DNA of 64,000 bases from Bin80 sp965220935 (GCA_965220935.1 OZ244857.1:1178001-1242000), one strand, 5' to 3'. Counted from the first letter of the stretch, positions 8,938-19,900 are shown. Numbers and translations are program-made. The notes: generated from the letters alone by a model not told the origin.

Positions 8938-10838
8938 ATAACTTGAACAACTATATATAAATATTATTCTAATTCTTTCTTAAATTATTCTGATTAATAG
9001 GTTATTCTTTTCCCATTAAGATCTTTATCTATCTATAAGATAAGCTATTAATGAACATTTGTCCACTGCATTCTACATGGCATGACTGATTGATTTACTG
9101 TTTTATAATAAGAGAATTAGTATATTTTAGATTTAACTTACTTTTTATTCTCATGAAACCAATTCGTTTTACCCAACAAATGTTAACCCAAGCTATGCAA
9201 CATATGACTGTTGCTACACTTGCCCAACTGTGTCAAGCCCTTGGAGGATGTGCGCCCAGCACGCTCCATCGAAAACTCAAATTACTGGACTATCTGTCCA
9301 GCTACTCTCATGCAGGAAAATATTACACGCTTCGAGAAACCGCTGAGTTTGATGAATATGGACTTTGGGCATATGACGAGATCCTATTCTCCTGTCACGG
9401 TACACTCCGAAATACAGTTCTCCATCTTGTATCAAACTCTTCAATGGGCTATCAACCCGTTGAACTTGACGAACTGTTACAGGTCAAGACCCTGAATGTG
9501 CTTTCAAGTCTAGTTCGTCAAGGAAAACTCACTCGGGTCCGTTTTGCAGGACGGAGCATTTACTGCTCTGCATGCTCTATTAATCAAAAACGACAACTTA
9601 AGACTCGGCAACTTGATCAGGCATCAATCATGTTGCCTCATTCTTCTCGAAAATTGTCAATCACCTCTAAAGTTAAGGCTCTGTTTCTCAGCGCTCTTGA
9701 TGAGAAGCAGATTCGTCTATTAGCGGGATTTCTTTCCATCATGTGGGGTTATGGCGGTGACACAAACGTGGCATTGTTTCTTGGACTCAGTCGCACAACG
9801 GTCTGGAAAGGGCGTAATCAACTCTACTCAGGTAAAGTAGATCTCAATCGGACTCGTAAACAAGGTGGAGGGCGTATCCCTTTGAAAAAAAAACCCTTGG
9901 ATGATCGATCAACTGCTCCAACTGTTAGAGTTTGACACGGCAGGCAGTCCGATGGGAGGCTTGAAGTGGACGCGTCGTTCCTTAGTAACATTGGCCAAAG
10001 AGCTACAGAAGTCTGGCGTCAAGGTTTCCAAGACAACCATTGGAAAATGGCTCTCTGCACATAACTACTCTCTTCGTGTCAATTCCAAGTGTATCAGCCG
10101 TCTGTCTCCACCTGGACGAAATCAACAATTTGAGAGAATTAAACATTTGACTGAGCACTGCCGAATCCACAACATTCCTATCATTTGTGTGGATACCAAA
10201 AAGAAAGAGTTAGTCGGATGGTTTATCAACGCAGGAGGAATTTTGTGCAAGATCCCCATCAAGGTCAATGATCATGACTTCCCATCGCAGGCCAAGGCGA
10301 AGGCGATACCCTACGGAGTTTATGAGCCACTTGCCCACCGAGGATGTGTCTATGTCGGTGATTCAAGCGATACCCCTGAGTTTGCCGTAGACTCTATTAC
10401 GCAGTGGTTCAAAACCGAAGGGAAAAACCATTATCCGAATGCAAAACGACTTGTCATTCTGGCCGACTGCGGAGGCTCCAACAGTTATCGAGCACGCGCT
10501 TGGAAATATTTCTTGCAAAAAACGCTCTGTGATCCCTATCAAATACAGGTAACCGTTGCTCATTTCCCCAGTGGATCAAGCAAGTGGAACCCCATTGAAC
10601 ACCGAATGTTTAGCGCCATCAGTCGCAACTGGCAAGGTCGACCATTAGATAGCTGGGAAACACTCCTGAATTACATTCAATCTACCGTTGATAAATCTGG
10701 ATTATCCATTAAAGCTGTTCGGATGAGAAAATTATATCAGACTGGTATCAAGATCACTAACCAACAAATGAAAGAAATGAAGCTAGTGAGAAACAAAACG
10801 CTCCCAAATTGGAATTATGACATCTATCCATCTGAGCC
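8924..10838 (+). mobile_element. ISAzo13-family insertion sequence (1915 bp)
   Basis: The ends are short inverted repeats: the left starts GGGCTCGGTCAT and the reverse complement of the right end starts GGCTCAGATGG. The element is flanked by TAA (or TA) on both sides at 8921-8923 and 10839-10841. It carries two overlapping frames that together make an ISAzo13-type (PF07592-like) DDE transposase, and it interrupts the ATPase gene. The duplication is so short that it is supported mainly by exact frame restoration after in-silico excision. Confidence 0.85.
9153..9935 (+). CDS. ISAzo13-family transposase, upstream frame with winged-helix-like N-terminus
   Basis: The likely start is ATG 9153 (MKPIRFTQQMLTQAMQ); the frame is open from 9090 but the earlier codons look like leader. 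Residues about 1-140 form an extra winged-helix-like DNA-binding region (TLAQLCQALGGCAPSTLHRK, then VLSSLVRQGKLTRVRF). This is followed by the usual ISAzo13 helix-turn-helix (DTNVALFLGLSRTTVWKG) and RTRKQGGGRIPL. The frame then crosses a run of nine A (9885-9893) and ends at 9935. The continuation is in the next frame at 9901-10848. Either a one-base slip in the A run broke the gene or the run is a slippage site. Confidence 0.8.
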   Translation: MKPIRFTQQMLTQAMQHMTVATLAQLCQALGGCAPSTLHRKLKLLDYLSSYSHAGKYYTLRETAEFDEYGLWAYDEILFSCHGTLRNTVLHLVSNSSMGYQPVELDELLQVKTLNVLSSLVRQGKLTRVRFAGRSIYCSACSINQKRQLKTRQLDQASIMLPHSSRKLSITSKVKALFLSALDEKQIRLLAGFLSIMWGYGGDTNVALFLGLSRTTVWKGRNQLYSGKVDLNRTRKQGGGRIPLKKKPLDDRSTAPTVRV

Positions 10839-10848
10839 TAATACATAA
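9901..10848 (+). CDS. ISAzo13-family transposase, downstream frame (DDE core)
   Basis: This frame holds the ISAzo13 DDE catalytic domain. It starts with the conserved SPMGGLKWTRRSLVTLAKEL, then the first Asp in IICVDTKKKELVGWF, the second in LVILADCGGSNSYRAR, and the Glu in WNPIEHRMFSAISRNW. All three acidic positions look intact. ATG 9901 is inside the conserved region, so this is not an independent gene; the protein would need the upstream frame, joined at the A9 run. Stop at 10846-10848 lies 10 bp past the element's right end. Confidence 0.85.
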   Translation: MIDQLLQLLEFDTAGSPMGGLKWTRRSLVTLAKELQKSGVKVSKTTIGKWLSAHNYSLRVNSKCISRLSPPGRNQQFERIKHLTEHCRIHNIPIICVDTKKKELVGWFINAGGILCKIPIKVNDHDFPSQAKAKAIPYGVYEPLAHRGCVYVGDSSDTPEFAVDSITQWFKTEGKNHYPNAKRLVILADCGGSNSYRARAWKYFLQKTLCDPYQIQVTVAHFPSGSSKWNPIEHRMFSAISRNWQGRPLDSWETLLNYIQSTVDKSGLSIKAVRMRKLYQTGIKITNQQMKEMKLVRNKTLPNWNYDIYPSEPNT

Positions 10849-11755
10849 TTTTACCCATGAAGTTGTTCAACTTATTTATGGACGAGCCCTAAGTGTGCCA
10901 GATCTTCTTAAACTGGAGACTTCATCTTTCAAACTCAAGAAGCTCTTTATTCCCAAGATTCTTTCAAAGCGAAGAAGAAAACCTCTACTCCTCCTAATGG
11001 ATGAGGCTCAGAGACTATCATCTGTAAGTGAATACACAGTGGAGCAACGCGAGAATGTAAAGGAAACCCTTGATGTCATACACAATGCCCATCTTCTTAA
11101 GCCCGTTGTCCTCCTTGCAGCGGGGCTACGAACAACGCTTCCTGCCTTGCAAGCATTAGATATCTCTAGGTTTGGAGAAAATAATATCGTGAATTTAGGG
11201 CGATTGAGTGAGGAGTCTGAGCGTGCAGTAATTCGCGACTGGATCGTGAAGGATGCAGAAGCAAAAGGAGATCCAACCGAATGGATTGATACGATCGTCA
11301 AAGAGACCCATGGATGGCCTCGCCATGTACACTCCTATGCACGGACAGCCTCTGACTACTTGATTGAAAATGGAGGCTTGATGACACCCCCTGGATTGAA
11401 TGTAATCATGGATGAAGGTAGGAAGGGGCGAATTCAATATTACATTCAGCGCGTGGAGGAGATGAATGGGGACGATGTACTGTGTTTATCCGAGGCGATT
11501 TGTGGCGTTGGATCGGGGGAGCCATTCACAAAAAAGATGATCATCTCAGCATTCGCGAATGAATATAGCACAGAGAGAGCGGAATCTATATTTAACAAGT
11601 TTTTAGACAAGGGAGTCATAGCAAAAGACGGGCAAGCGTATTCAATACCTATCCCATCCATGCATGACTGGCTGAAGGCGGAACTTCAACTCCATAAAGA
11701 CCGATTTTTGTTAGCAAATGACAGTACAAAAAAAAACCAGACTAAGCCTAAATGA
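10842..11755 (+). pseudogene. P-loop ATPase, C-terminal part, downstream of ISAzo13-type element
   Basis: This is the second half of the ATPase begun at 8602. It contains Walker B as PLLLLMDEAQRLS and helical C-terminal regions (ERAVIRDWIVKDAEAKG, then MHDWLKAELQLHKDRF). The open frame with a TTG/ATG start upstream at 10817 lies partly in IS sequence and is not a genuine start. The layout resembles AAA_16-type orc/STAND-like ATPases. No effector domain is visible. Stop TGA at 11753-11755. Confidence 0.8.
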
Positions 11756-11908
11756 TCATATTCCGAAAAGCATGGCTCATCAAATGGGCATTTGTTTGAT
11801 ATGGAGTAATGACTTCCTATTTTTACATGAATGCCTATCGGTAAGCCATAGAGATTAGTTGTGATTATTGTCAAGTAAGATAAAATCGCGCCTGTCTAAT
11901 GATAACTA

Positions 11909-13114
11909 GTGTCATATCATATTTGATATGTCGTAATTATTTTGTATATTTCATGTCTAACCGAGACTATCTGTATACTGACATGAAACGTTACATTATA
12001 CAATTGGAGGCCGATGAGCGTGCGGAGTTAGAGGCGATCACCAAAAAGGGATCGCATCGTTCACAGAAGGTGATCAACGCGTTGGTTTTGCTCAACTGCG
12101 ATAAGGGCAAGTTCAACGAGGGGTATAAAACTGGTGCAGAGATTGCTGGCGTATTGCGCATCAGCATGCGCAGAGTTGATCGGATTAAGAAGCGGTTTGT
12201 GGAGAATGGGCTGGGGGCGGCCCTTGGAGAGCAGCAGGGTCGTCGTGCGAAATGCCTTCGCAAGGCGGACGGCGAATTTGAAGCCCATCTGGTCGCACTC
12301 AGTTGTAGCGAACCTCCCGAGGGACATGCACAATGGTCGCTTCGTCTATTAGCAGACCGAGCGGTTGAACTGGGTTATATTGAAAGCGTCTCTCATGAGA
12401 CGATACGGCGCGTTCTAAAAAAAACCGATCTTAAGCCATGGCGACGTATTGGTTGGGTAATTCCACCGCAAAGCAATGCCGACTTCGTAGCGGCAATGGA
12501 GCATGTGCTTGACCTTTATCGGTGTCCCTACAATCCAAAATATCCAGTGGTATGCATGGACGAGACACCACGTCAATTGATCGGCGAAACTCGCACGGCC
12601 ATTCCAGCAGCACCGGGACGACCAGCCCAGTATGACTATGAGTACAGCCGCCTTGTTCATGGCCACAGAACCATTGGTCGGTTGGCGTCTAACTAAAGTG
12701 ACCGAACGTAGGACCAAAACGGGATGGGGCTCACTTTGTGCGAGATATCGCCACACACTTCTCTGATGCTACCCAAATCATATTGGTGATGGATAATCTC
12801 AACACGCACCGGCCTGGCGCACTCTACGAAACCTTTGAGCCCGCTGAGGCGAAGGCACTATGGGATCAATTTGAATTCGTTTACACTCCCAAACATGGCC
12901 GTTGGCTCAATGTCGCCGAAGTCGAAATCAATGTGATGATACGGCAATGCCTTAATCGCCGCATTGACTCCATTGACACGCTACGTAACGAAGTCGGCGC
13001 ATGGCAGAGGGCCAGAGATCATATAAAAGGGAAAGTAGACTGGCAGTTCACCACAGACGATGCACGGATCAAATTGAAAAGATTATATTCGACATTTAAT
13101 GCGTGACATGACAC
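11909..13114 (+). mobile_element. IS630-family insertion sequence (1206 bp)
   Basis: The element is flanked by TA on both sides (11907-11908 and 13115-13116), the hallmark target of IS630/Tc1 elements. The ends start GTGTCATATC, with GTGTCATGTC as the reverse complement of the right end. It contains one broken transposase frame. It sits in non-coding DNA just downstream of the interrupted ATPase. Confidence 0.9.
11983..13106 (+). pseudogene. IS630-family transposase, frameshifted
   Basis: The first part (start ATG 11983, MKRYIIQLEADERAELEA) has the helix-turn-helix (TGAEIAGVLRISMRRVDRIK) and the first catalytic Asp in YPVVCMDETPRQL. The frame breaks near 12648; LFMATEPLVGW continues in a second frame, and another shift near 12725 leads to HFVRDIATHF. 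The last part holds the second Asp in IILVMDNLNTH and the Glu region KHGRWLNVAEVEINVM. All DDE landmarks are visible, so the decay is recent, but two frameshifts make it inactive unless errors are present. Confidence 0.9.
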
Positions 13115-13116
13115 TA

Positions 13117-13999
13117 GAATTTACGACAGTTAGAAATTTCGTTTTGGAGTGTGCGAGTAGGCAGCGTAGCAGAAATTCCACTCAAAACAAGAGGAATAGT
13201 CTGAACGATTTAGGGTGGAGCCTCCTGCAAAGCCTAAAATGTGAATTTCAAACAGTGAGTTAAGAGCAAATTACGGACTCACACTTTTACATTTATGCTC
13301 TGGTTGGCTCCAATAACATTTGACATTCTCATTTTACTTCATTCTTACTCAGGCTTGTTTCAATGTTAGGTAAACTTTTGATGATTTTGATATTGACTGC
13401 AGCGATTTTAAATTCAGAGGTTTTTCAATATTGGTTAGAACTCTTCGCTGTTGATTAGTGTGATATGATAGATACATTTCTTGACAGTGATTGTCTATCG
13501 AAATTAGAATTTATCGCCCAGCCATCACAACTTCGGCCATTGACCGATTTGTACATCATTGTGTAAATCTTGAAATGAACCTGCCAAGTTACCGCCTTGA
13601 AGTTGCAACGACAGTCAGAAAACCCACAGAACAACTCAAACGATCATCCACAGCCTACGCAATAAGTATGCTTAACGAGTTGGTTCTTAATGAGATGAAG
13701 ATCTGTTGATGATTCACATGATCTGCTGTCCCGATCAGGGGAAAAATCAAATGGTTTTTCGCGCGCAACTACGCTTCGTTGCGCCCCCGCTCCAGAACGC
13801 AAATTATAGTTGTCGTTAAACTAGTGATACTTGTTGATGAGGTCCGTAGTGAATGGTTAGATGCCCATACACATAGATGCAAAAAATCGAGTTCGATTAT
13901 TTTCGAAACAACCCGGTCCAGATATGCCAAACTAAGTAGGATTTAATTAAACGGAAGGTGCCCTAAGGAGTGTTTGAGGTAACCAAACATTCATTCAAT
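13117..13999. other. Non-coding stretch
   Basis: No convincing gene is seen. Short open frames here (for example 13491-13709) have no recognisable features. A GC-rich patch at 13760-13795 has a short inverted repeat (GCGCAACTACG, then CTTCGTTGCGC) of unknown meaning. Confidence 0.4.
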
Positions 14000-14118
14000 T
14001 ATGCATCTCCACCTGTTCATTACTGCGTTGGATTAGATGTTCACCGTGATACAATCTCGGCATGTGTTTACGATACGTCTGATAGGCGTTACTGTGAACA
14101 GCAAACGCTCACAAGCTG
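14000..14118 (+). pseudogene. IS110-family transposase N-terminal relic
   Basis: The frame at 14018-14118 reads YCVGLDVHRDTISACVYD. This matches the N-terminal DEDD-type catalytic block of IS110 transposases (G-[IL]-D-V-H-K/R-D-x-I). A TGA ends it after about 33 codons, and nothing else of the element is recognisable downstream. Confidence 0.65.
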
Positions 14119-14232
14119 AAGAGCCTCACTCGGCCCAGACTTCACGGTTTCAGTTTTTTTCGTGTGGATACAGTGACGGGGTGTGCGATGGGAGCAAGAA
14201 ACACTTCAGAGAAAGTGCTAAAACCGCGTAGG

Positions 14233-14760
14233 CTAGACTCCACTTGTGACCAGAAATCTTATCAACCAACCAGCCATTGATAAGAGCAAAGTCACACCAA
14301 CTCCTGTTAATACTTTGAGCCATTTAAGTATGATGGAAAACCGTATCTCCTGTGACTCTTTGACGGAATCAATCTTAGTATTTAATGAATCAAACCTAGC
14401 ATCTACGGAATCAAAACGCCTGTCCTGTGACTCTTTGACGGAATCAAACTTAGTATCTACGGAATCAAACCTGGTATCTACGGAATCAAACCTGGTATCT
14501 ACGGAATCAAACCTGGTATCTACGGAATCAAACCTGGTATTTACGGAATCAAACCTGGTATCTACGGAATCAAACCTAGTTTCAACAGTGCTCTTGAAAG
14601 AGTCAAGTTCAGTTTCAACTGTAACAGTTGGAATCTCTTTCTGCAGTTCTACAAGTTCATGGGTTTCTGCTTCATCCAGAAATCCTTTTTTCATCCACTT
14701 TCGAAACAAGGTAAAAGCACGTGTCTGCAAATTTGATAAAGATGTTGTAATCTGTTCCAT
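14233..14760 (-). CDS. Coiled-coil protein with heptad RFDSVDT repeats and C-terminal membrane anchor
   Basis: The product is 175 aa. Residues about 1-50 are helical, about 55-130 consist of near-perfect 7-residue repeats (RFDSVDT), and the last 30 residues form a transmembrane helix (VLTGVGVTLLLSMAGWLIRF). The repeats correspond to 21-bp tandem DNA units. The shape (helical N-terminus, coiled coil, one C-terminal membrane span) resembles DUF1640/CCDC90-like small proteins often found beside mobile DNA. A second gene of this shape, split by an IS, is at 60150. The function is unknown. ATG at 14760 is the only reasonable start. Confidence 0.75.
   Translation of the reverse strand: MEQITTSLSNLQTRAFTLFRKWMKKGFLDEAETHELVELQKEIPTVTVETELDSFKSTVETRFDSVDTRFDSVNTRFDSVDTRFDSVDTRFDSVDTRFDSVDTKFDSVKESQDRRFDSVDARFDSLNTKIDSVKESQEIRFSIILKWLKVLTGVGVTLLLSMAGWLIRFLVTSGV
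14438..14580. repeat. 21-bp tandem repeat array inside coiled-coil gene
   Basis: About six or seven 21-bp units with core TACGGAATCAAACCTGGTA run head to tail. They encode heptads on the minus strand. Unit number can change without breaking frame because 21 is a multiple of 3, so the coiled-coil length is likely variable between strains. Confidence 0.9.
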
Positions 14761-15449
14761 GACTGGTAAGAGTTGGTTTATGTTTTAAATAATTATAATC
14801 CCATACTGTTCCACCCTGCAAAACACTGAACAGTTCTATCGGGAGAGTGTAAACTAAAAGACACATATGGCAGGGTTGCTATGCCTATCCACCGCTCCTA
14901 TGATGGCCATCAGACTTCCTGTCATGCCTGCAGATCATACACTTTCGTTTGGGGACCAGTTGGTACCGTATGGGAACCCTTTTGTGCAAGTAATATACGA
15001 AAAAGTTACAAACATAATTCAATCTGATCTTTGTATGTCGTAGTGCTCCCACTCCAAGAACACGATCACAATGGATAAACAATGTAGAGCGGCCTCACCG
15101 TCGTATTGATGTGACCATTTGCGCACAACTGGAAAATCCATTTAATCCTTAATATAAAGGATGTGGGATCGCATCACTCTGTGTGCCAATAAAAAGTGAC
15201 ACACCCCGATACATTAATTAGTGAATCCTAGGACCGGGGGTGAGTTCATATTTTACGGCTGAGTTCAAGCAACTAATTTACGAACTCAATCACTTTTATT
15301 ATGAAACACAATGATTCGTTGAACTTCGAATGTGAAGGAAAAAAAGCCCCACCAACGGAGGTCATACCCAGAACCAAGTGCTACCTGTGGTTGCAACGCC
15401 TTGCACCAAAGCCAAGACATTCCGTGGACTAAGTCATCAGATCAACTGA
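14761..15449. other. Non-coding stretch upstream of group II intron relic
   Basis: No gene is recognised. GTGTGCC at 15181 could be a group II intron 5' end, but no reverse transcriptase frame is present between there and the domain V-like hairpin, so any intron here is truncated. Confidence 0.35.
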
Positions 15450-15482
15450 AAGCCAGATGCGTGAAAATCGCACATCTGGTAT
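15450..15482 (+). ncRNA. Group II intron domain V-like hairpin (intron relic)
   Basis: The sequence AAGCCAGATGCG, loop TGAAAAT, then CGCACATCTGGTAT folds like group II intron domain V. The lower stem CCAGAT/ATCTGG carries the AGC triad with its G-U wobble. A two-base AC bulge follows, then an upper GCG/CGC stem and a GAAA-containing loop. One base pair at the foot of the triad is mismatched (A-A). No intron-encoded reverse transcriptase is nearby, so this would be a 5'-truncated remnant. Confidence 0.5.
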
Positions 15483-15654
15483 GAAGAACAGGATGTCGGA
15501 ACGACTGATGGGAGCCTACCAATGGGTCAGTGAGCGACGAAAGCGAATGACCTGTATGACATACGAAAACCGCCGACCTTTTGACTCTATAACTCAGAAA
15601 CACTCGAAATACTTAACTGTATAATAATTTACACTTTAATATAATTTGGATTTA

Positions 15655-16944
15655 ATGTATGAACGATCTTACGTAAATCAGGTTATGGATTACATTCTTG
15701 ATGGCTCAATCATGAGCATTATTGCGATTACTGGCCCACGTCAGGTCGGTAAAACAACACTTGCACTTCAAGTTGGCAATCATTTGACACGAGTTAGGAT
15801 TCCATGGAGATATATTTCTCTTGACAATGTAGAATCTAATATGGTTGGATGGCCTCAGATCAGTGCTCACAATAGCAGAGATATATTCCATATTCATACA
15901 TCCCCTGATGCGCAAACCCTGATTGCACTGTGGAATCAAGCTCGCGAAGATTCTCTGCACTCAGACAAGGGTTTTGTACTTTTTTTGGATGAGATTCAGA
16001 CGATTTCTCAATGGTCTAATGTAGTGAAGGCACTTTGGGATACAGATCAAAGAGAAAGGTCCCCTCTTCGCGTGGTGATTTTAGGATCTGCAGCCTGGCG
16101 AATGCTGACTGGGTTAAGCGAAAGCCTTGTAGGTCGCTTTGATGAAATTCCAGTTCCCCACTGGTCTTTTCGTGAAGTTGCTCAGGCATTTGGAATGAGT
16201 ATAGAGCAATATATGTTTTTTGGGGGATATCCTGGTGCACTCAAGCGAGTTCTACCAAACAATAATTTGTCCAAATGGAAATTTCATATTCTCAGATCAA
16301 TCCTGAATCCTGTCATTGACAGGGACATTGTTGGACTTCAGCGTGTCCGTAAACCAGAACTGATGCGTCATTTGGTAGACTTAGCTCCACGATATTCGGG
16401 GCAAATCATTGCCTACGACAAGCTTCTTGGTCATCTCCAAGAGGCAGGAAATATATCCACAATTACCCGCTATCTTGACTTGCTCTCGGATGTGGGACTA
16501 ATGACCAGACTTTCAAGGTATACCTCATCTCCGCACCTTGGAAAATCATCCTCTCCAAAACTCAATGTACTCAATACAGCAATCATGACATCAAAATCAG
16601 ATTACTCATTTGATGAAGCAATAGGTGACCGTTCTTTCTGGGGGCGTGTGGTAGAAAGTGCGATAGGTGCACATTTATTGAATACCAAAGAAGTGGCTAC
16701 ACAAGTATTTTACTGGCGGGATAAGAATAACAAACAACTTGAAGTTGATTATGTGATCAAGCGAGGCCCTCATTTACTTGGACTTGAAGTAAAGACTAAG
16801 GAGGTCGCTTCACATTCTGGTCTGAAAGAATTTAAAAGTAGATTTCCCCATTCCAAAACCATGATTATTGGCCCGTGCGGTATTCCATTCAATGAATTTT
16901 TCTCGTTAACGACAAACGAGTGGGTTAAGGATCAGTTCAAATGA
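15655..16944 (+). CDS. AAA_14/DUF4143 ATPase, first gene of a two-gene operon
   Basis: The protein has an N-terminal P-loop ATPase domain: Walker A GPRQVGKTTL at about residues 27-36, Walker B FVLFLDEIQTI near 107-117, and a sensor block VVILGSAAWRML. A DUF4143-type C-terminal half follows. It includes a winged-helix region (YLDLLSDVGLMTRL) and a PD-(D/E)xK-like end, QLEVDYVI then GLEVKTK, in which the acidic and EVK residues look intact. Such proteins are common in islands but their roles are mostly unknown. TTG 15646 or ATG 15655 can start it; I prefer ATG. Its stop overlaps the start of the next gene (ATGA at 16941-16944), so the two are translationally coupled. Confidence 0.85.
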   Translation: MYERSYVNQVMDYILDGSIMSIIAITGPRQVGKTTLALQVGNHLTRVRIPWRYISLDNVESNMVGWPQISAHNSRDIFHIHTSPDAQTLIALWNQAREDSLHSDKGFVLFLDEIQTISQWSNVVKALWDTDQRERSPLRVVILGSAAWRMLTGLSESLVGRFDEIPVPHWSFREVAQAFGMSIEQYMFFGGYPGALKRVLPNNNLSKWKFHILRSILNPVIDRDIVGLQRVRKPELMRHLVDLAPRYSGQIIAYDKLLGHLQEAGNISTITRYLDLLSDVGLMTRLSRYTSSPHLGKSSSPKLNVLNTAIMTSKSDYSFDEAIGDRSFWGRVVESAIGAHLLNTKEVATQVFYWRDKNNKQLEVDYVIKRGPHLLGLEVKTKEVASHSGLKEFKSRFPHSKTMIIGPCGIPFNEFFSLTTNEWVKDQFK

Positions 16945-19900
16945 TTGTACCAAGAACTGTACGCTCAATCCAGTTACATCAATATCGTGATCCGCTTAAT
17001 GTAGATCGCCCACTTCGTAACTGGCGTGGAAATCATGGATATGTATTAATGGGAGAGGCGGGAATTGGTAAAAGTACAGAATTTAAACTGGAAGCCAAGC
17101 AGGTGGGTACTTTGGACACAATTCCAGCAAGATATTTTCTCCAGTGCAACCTGCAAGATTTTCCACAGTGGCAAAACGGGCCGATTTTTATTGATGGGCT
17201 GGATGAATTACGTCTACATTCGCAAGACTCACAAAATGTGATCCTGCAGATCATTGAACGCTTAAAAATACTTGGAAATCCTCAGTTTCGCTTATCAATC
17301 AGATCTGGTAGCTGGTTGACCATGAATGAAATGAAGGAGTTGTCATATCATTGTAGTGGTCAACATATTCCTATTCTTCAATTAAATCCGATCACATGGA
17401 ATGATATTAAACGTATTATGTCATATCACAATATAGATTCAGATTCTTTCATTCAAAAAGCACATGATCATCAAGTTGCACACCTACTTTTCAACCCACT
17501 GCTCCTTAAATTTTTTATGACATTAAGCGAGCGTGGCAAATGGCCTGATTCTCTTTTAGAAGTGTTTCAGAAAATATGTTCTGTATATCTACAGCAATAC
17601 AGGATTCAATCACGCAAGGGCACACTTTCCGAATCTGACCTCTTCAATGGTGTTGGGAAACTTTCTGCTCTCATGCTACTTGGCAATCAAATTAGTTGGA
17701 CAATTGATGATGAAAAGTCCGATGAAGTATTCTCAATCATGAAAGTACATACTAGAAACACCGACACGGTTTACAGTGACATTGCATCCCGTCTTTTTCA
17801 AGGCGATCGTACATGCCGTATCTCCAGCCATCGAATTTTGGGTGAGTTTGCAGGGGCATATTATTTATCAAAAAAGGTCCGTGACCATCTAAGTGCCCGA
17901 CGGATTCTCGCTTTGTTTACTGGATCTGATGGGTTCGTGTATTCAGACTTGCGAGGGCTTTTAGCATGGCTTGTATGCATTTCTCCAAGGATGAGATCTT
18001 ATGTGATAGAAGATGAACCAACTGCACTGATCTATGATGGTGATATCAGCACATTCTCTGATAGACAACGGAAACAGCTCCTTGGAGAACTTCAAAAGAA
18101 AATTTCACCACTAAACATTTCTCTACCATCAGTTTCATTTGGAGCATTCGCTGGCCGCAAAGCCGGATCATGTATTTGGGAATTAACAAAAACATCCCAA
18201 GGGGCTAACAACAAACAGGTACTTATAGACCTCCTGCTTCATACTACCTCTTGTTCAGTCGATCATTTTACGGAGGGGAGCGAGAGAGCTTTTTTAGCCG
18301 CTTCAGATCTTGATGTGAACTCACTATTATCAATCATTCGAAATTCAAATTGGCCCTCAAGTGTTCGCTATAATGCGATTCTTACACTACCCACCTTTAT
18401 CCCAAATCAATCAAATCTGAGCAAGACGTTAAATCAACTACTTGACGAAGTGAACAACAAGTATATTGAGGATAACGGTGGACACCTCAGAAATATACTC
18501 TTGGACTATCTTTATCCAAGTACAGTGACATCGTCAGAAATCTGGAATTGTCTTCCCCCATACCCTGCAGAACAGGATGTCTACTATCGTCAATTTTTCA
18601 TGGAACTCGTCAACAAATCAGGAGAAGATGACATTATTGAATTACTAAACGTTCTCTGTCTAAATAGCACTCAAATCATCCCAAAATTAGATCTGCATCA
18701 ATTGATAGATATTTCAGTGATATTATTGTCTAAGGTGTTAAAATTACATGGGACCAAACGAGCTGCCTCTGAACTCTATAGATGGTTTGATCTCGTGGAG
18801 TTCAATCTGATATTTTCACATATCGTTCCAAGATTTTCTTCACTCAAGTCATTATCTAGACTCGGGGTTGAAGCAATTGTAGAGATTCAAACTTGGCTCA
18901 ATGAACATCCAAAGATACAGATGGAGCTTATAGAACAGGGGCTATTGACACATCAGTCTGAGATTGGAACTGCTCCACTTCTTGATATGATTGGTCTAAA
19001 ATTTGTTGGGTATCATCCCCAAGATGGATTTCGTCAAAGATGTCTATCACATGCAGTACATCTTGTTGATTCTCATCCAAAATTAGCATACGAGCTCGCA
19101 AGGTGGGCGAAGGACCCAATTGATGTGTGGGGAACTCCGCTTACAGATGACATTGTTCTTGAAGTCATCTCTGACTCAGAGAAATTACTCAACTGGAACC
19201 AAAAGCGGCTTGAAAGACCAAATCCCAGACAGGAAGGTAAGAAACACCGAACAGGGTCTGCACAACCTGAAGAATCGCCGATCTATCATCATAGAGTCCA
19301 TGAATTGAACTATATTAGAGAGCATATTACAGAGCTTTCGGAGGGGCGTTGTACTTCTAACATTCTTCACAAACTTGCAAGTTTATATTTTCAGGATCGT
19401 CAAGATCCTCGCAAGAATTCAATGTCTTCCATGAGATCCTATTTAGGAGGAGATCAAAAACTTTTGGATGCAAGCATCTCAGGTTTTCGTGCGCTATTAA
19501 CACGAGATGATTTGCCTGATCTTACCGATATTTCCAATTATCATCTGAAAGGTCAAAGGTCTCTATATTCTCTTGCTTTTCTAGCAGGAATGGAAGAGGG
19601 AGGCGAGAATGCATTTTCTACGTTGAGCGAAGTCCAAAAACAAAGGGCATTAGGATTTCTATTTGTTACCGGTCTTGTAGATCAAGAAACCTCTTCTTCA
19701 AATCAGTCTACAGGTTCACCGATTCTCCTCTGGTATAAAGAGGCAGTACTTCACCATCCGAAAGCAGTGGCAGATGTGATGGTCTCGATTCATAGGGCAG
19801 CTATTCAATCAAAGAGAAATCTTCCTAATCCTTATTTATTACGTATGGCCAGTGATCAAATATATTCTGAGGTGGCTTCATTAGGAGTTTTTCAGATGTT

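Noticed and set aside
13491..13709. Open frame of 72 codons as a gene
   Set aside because: No family resemblance, no clear start context, and it is surrounded by relics.
14438..14580. 21-bp tandem repeats as a CRISPR array
   Set aside because: Units are directly adjacent without spacers and encode coiled-coil heptads in frame.
15181..15187. GTGTGCC as the 5' end of a complete group II intron
   Set aside because: Only about 270 bp separate it from the domain V-like hairpin, with no reverse transcriptase and no recognisable domain I.
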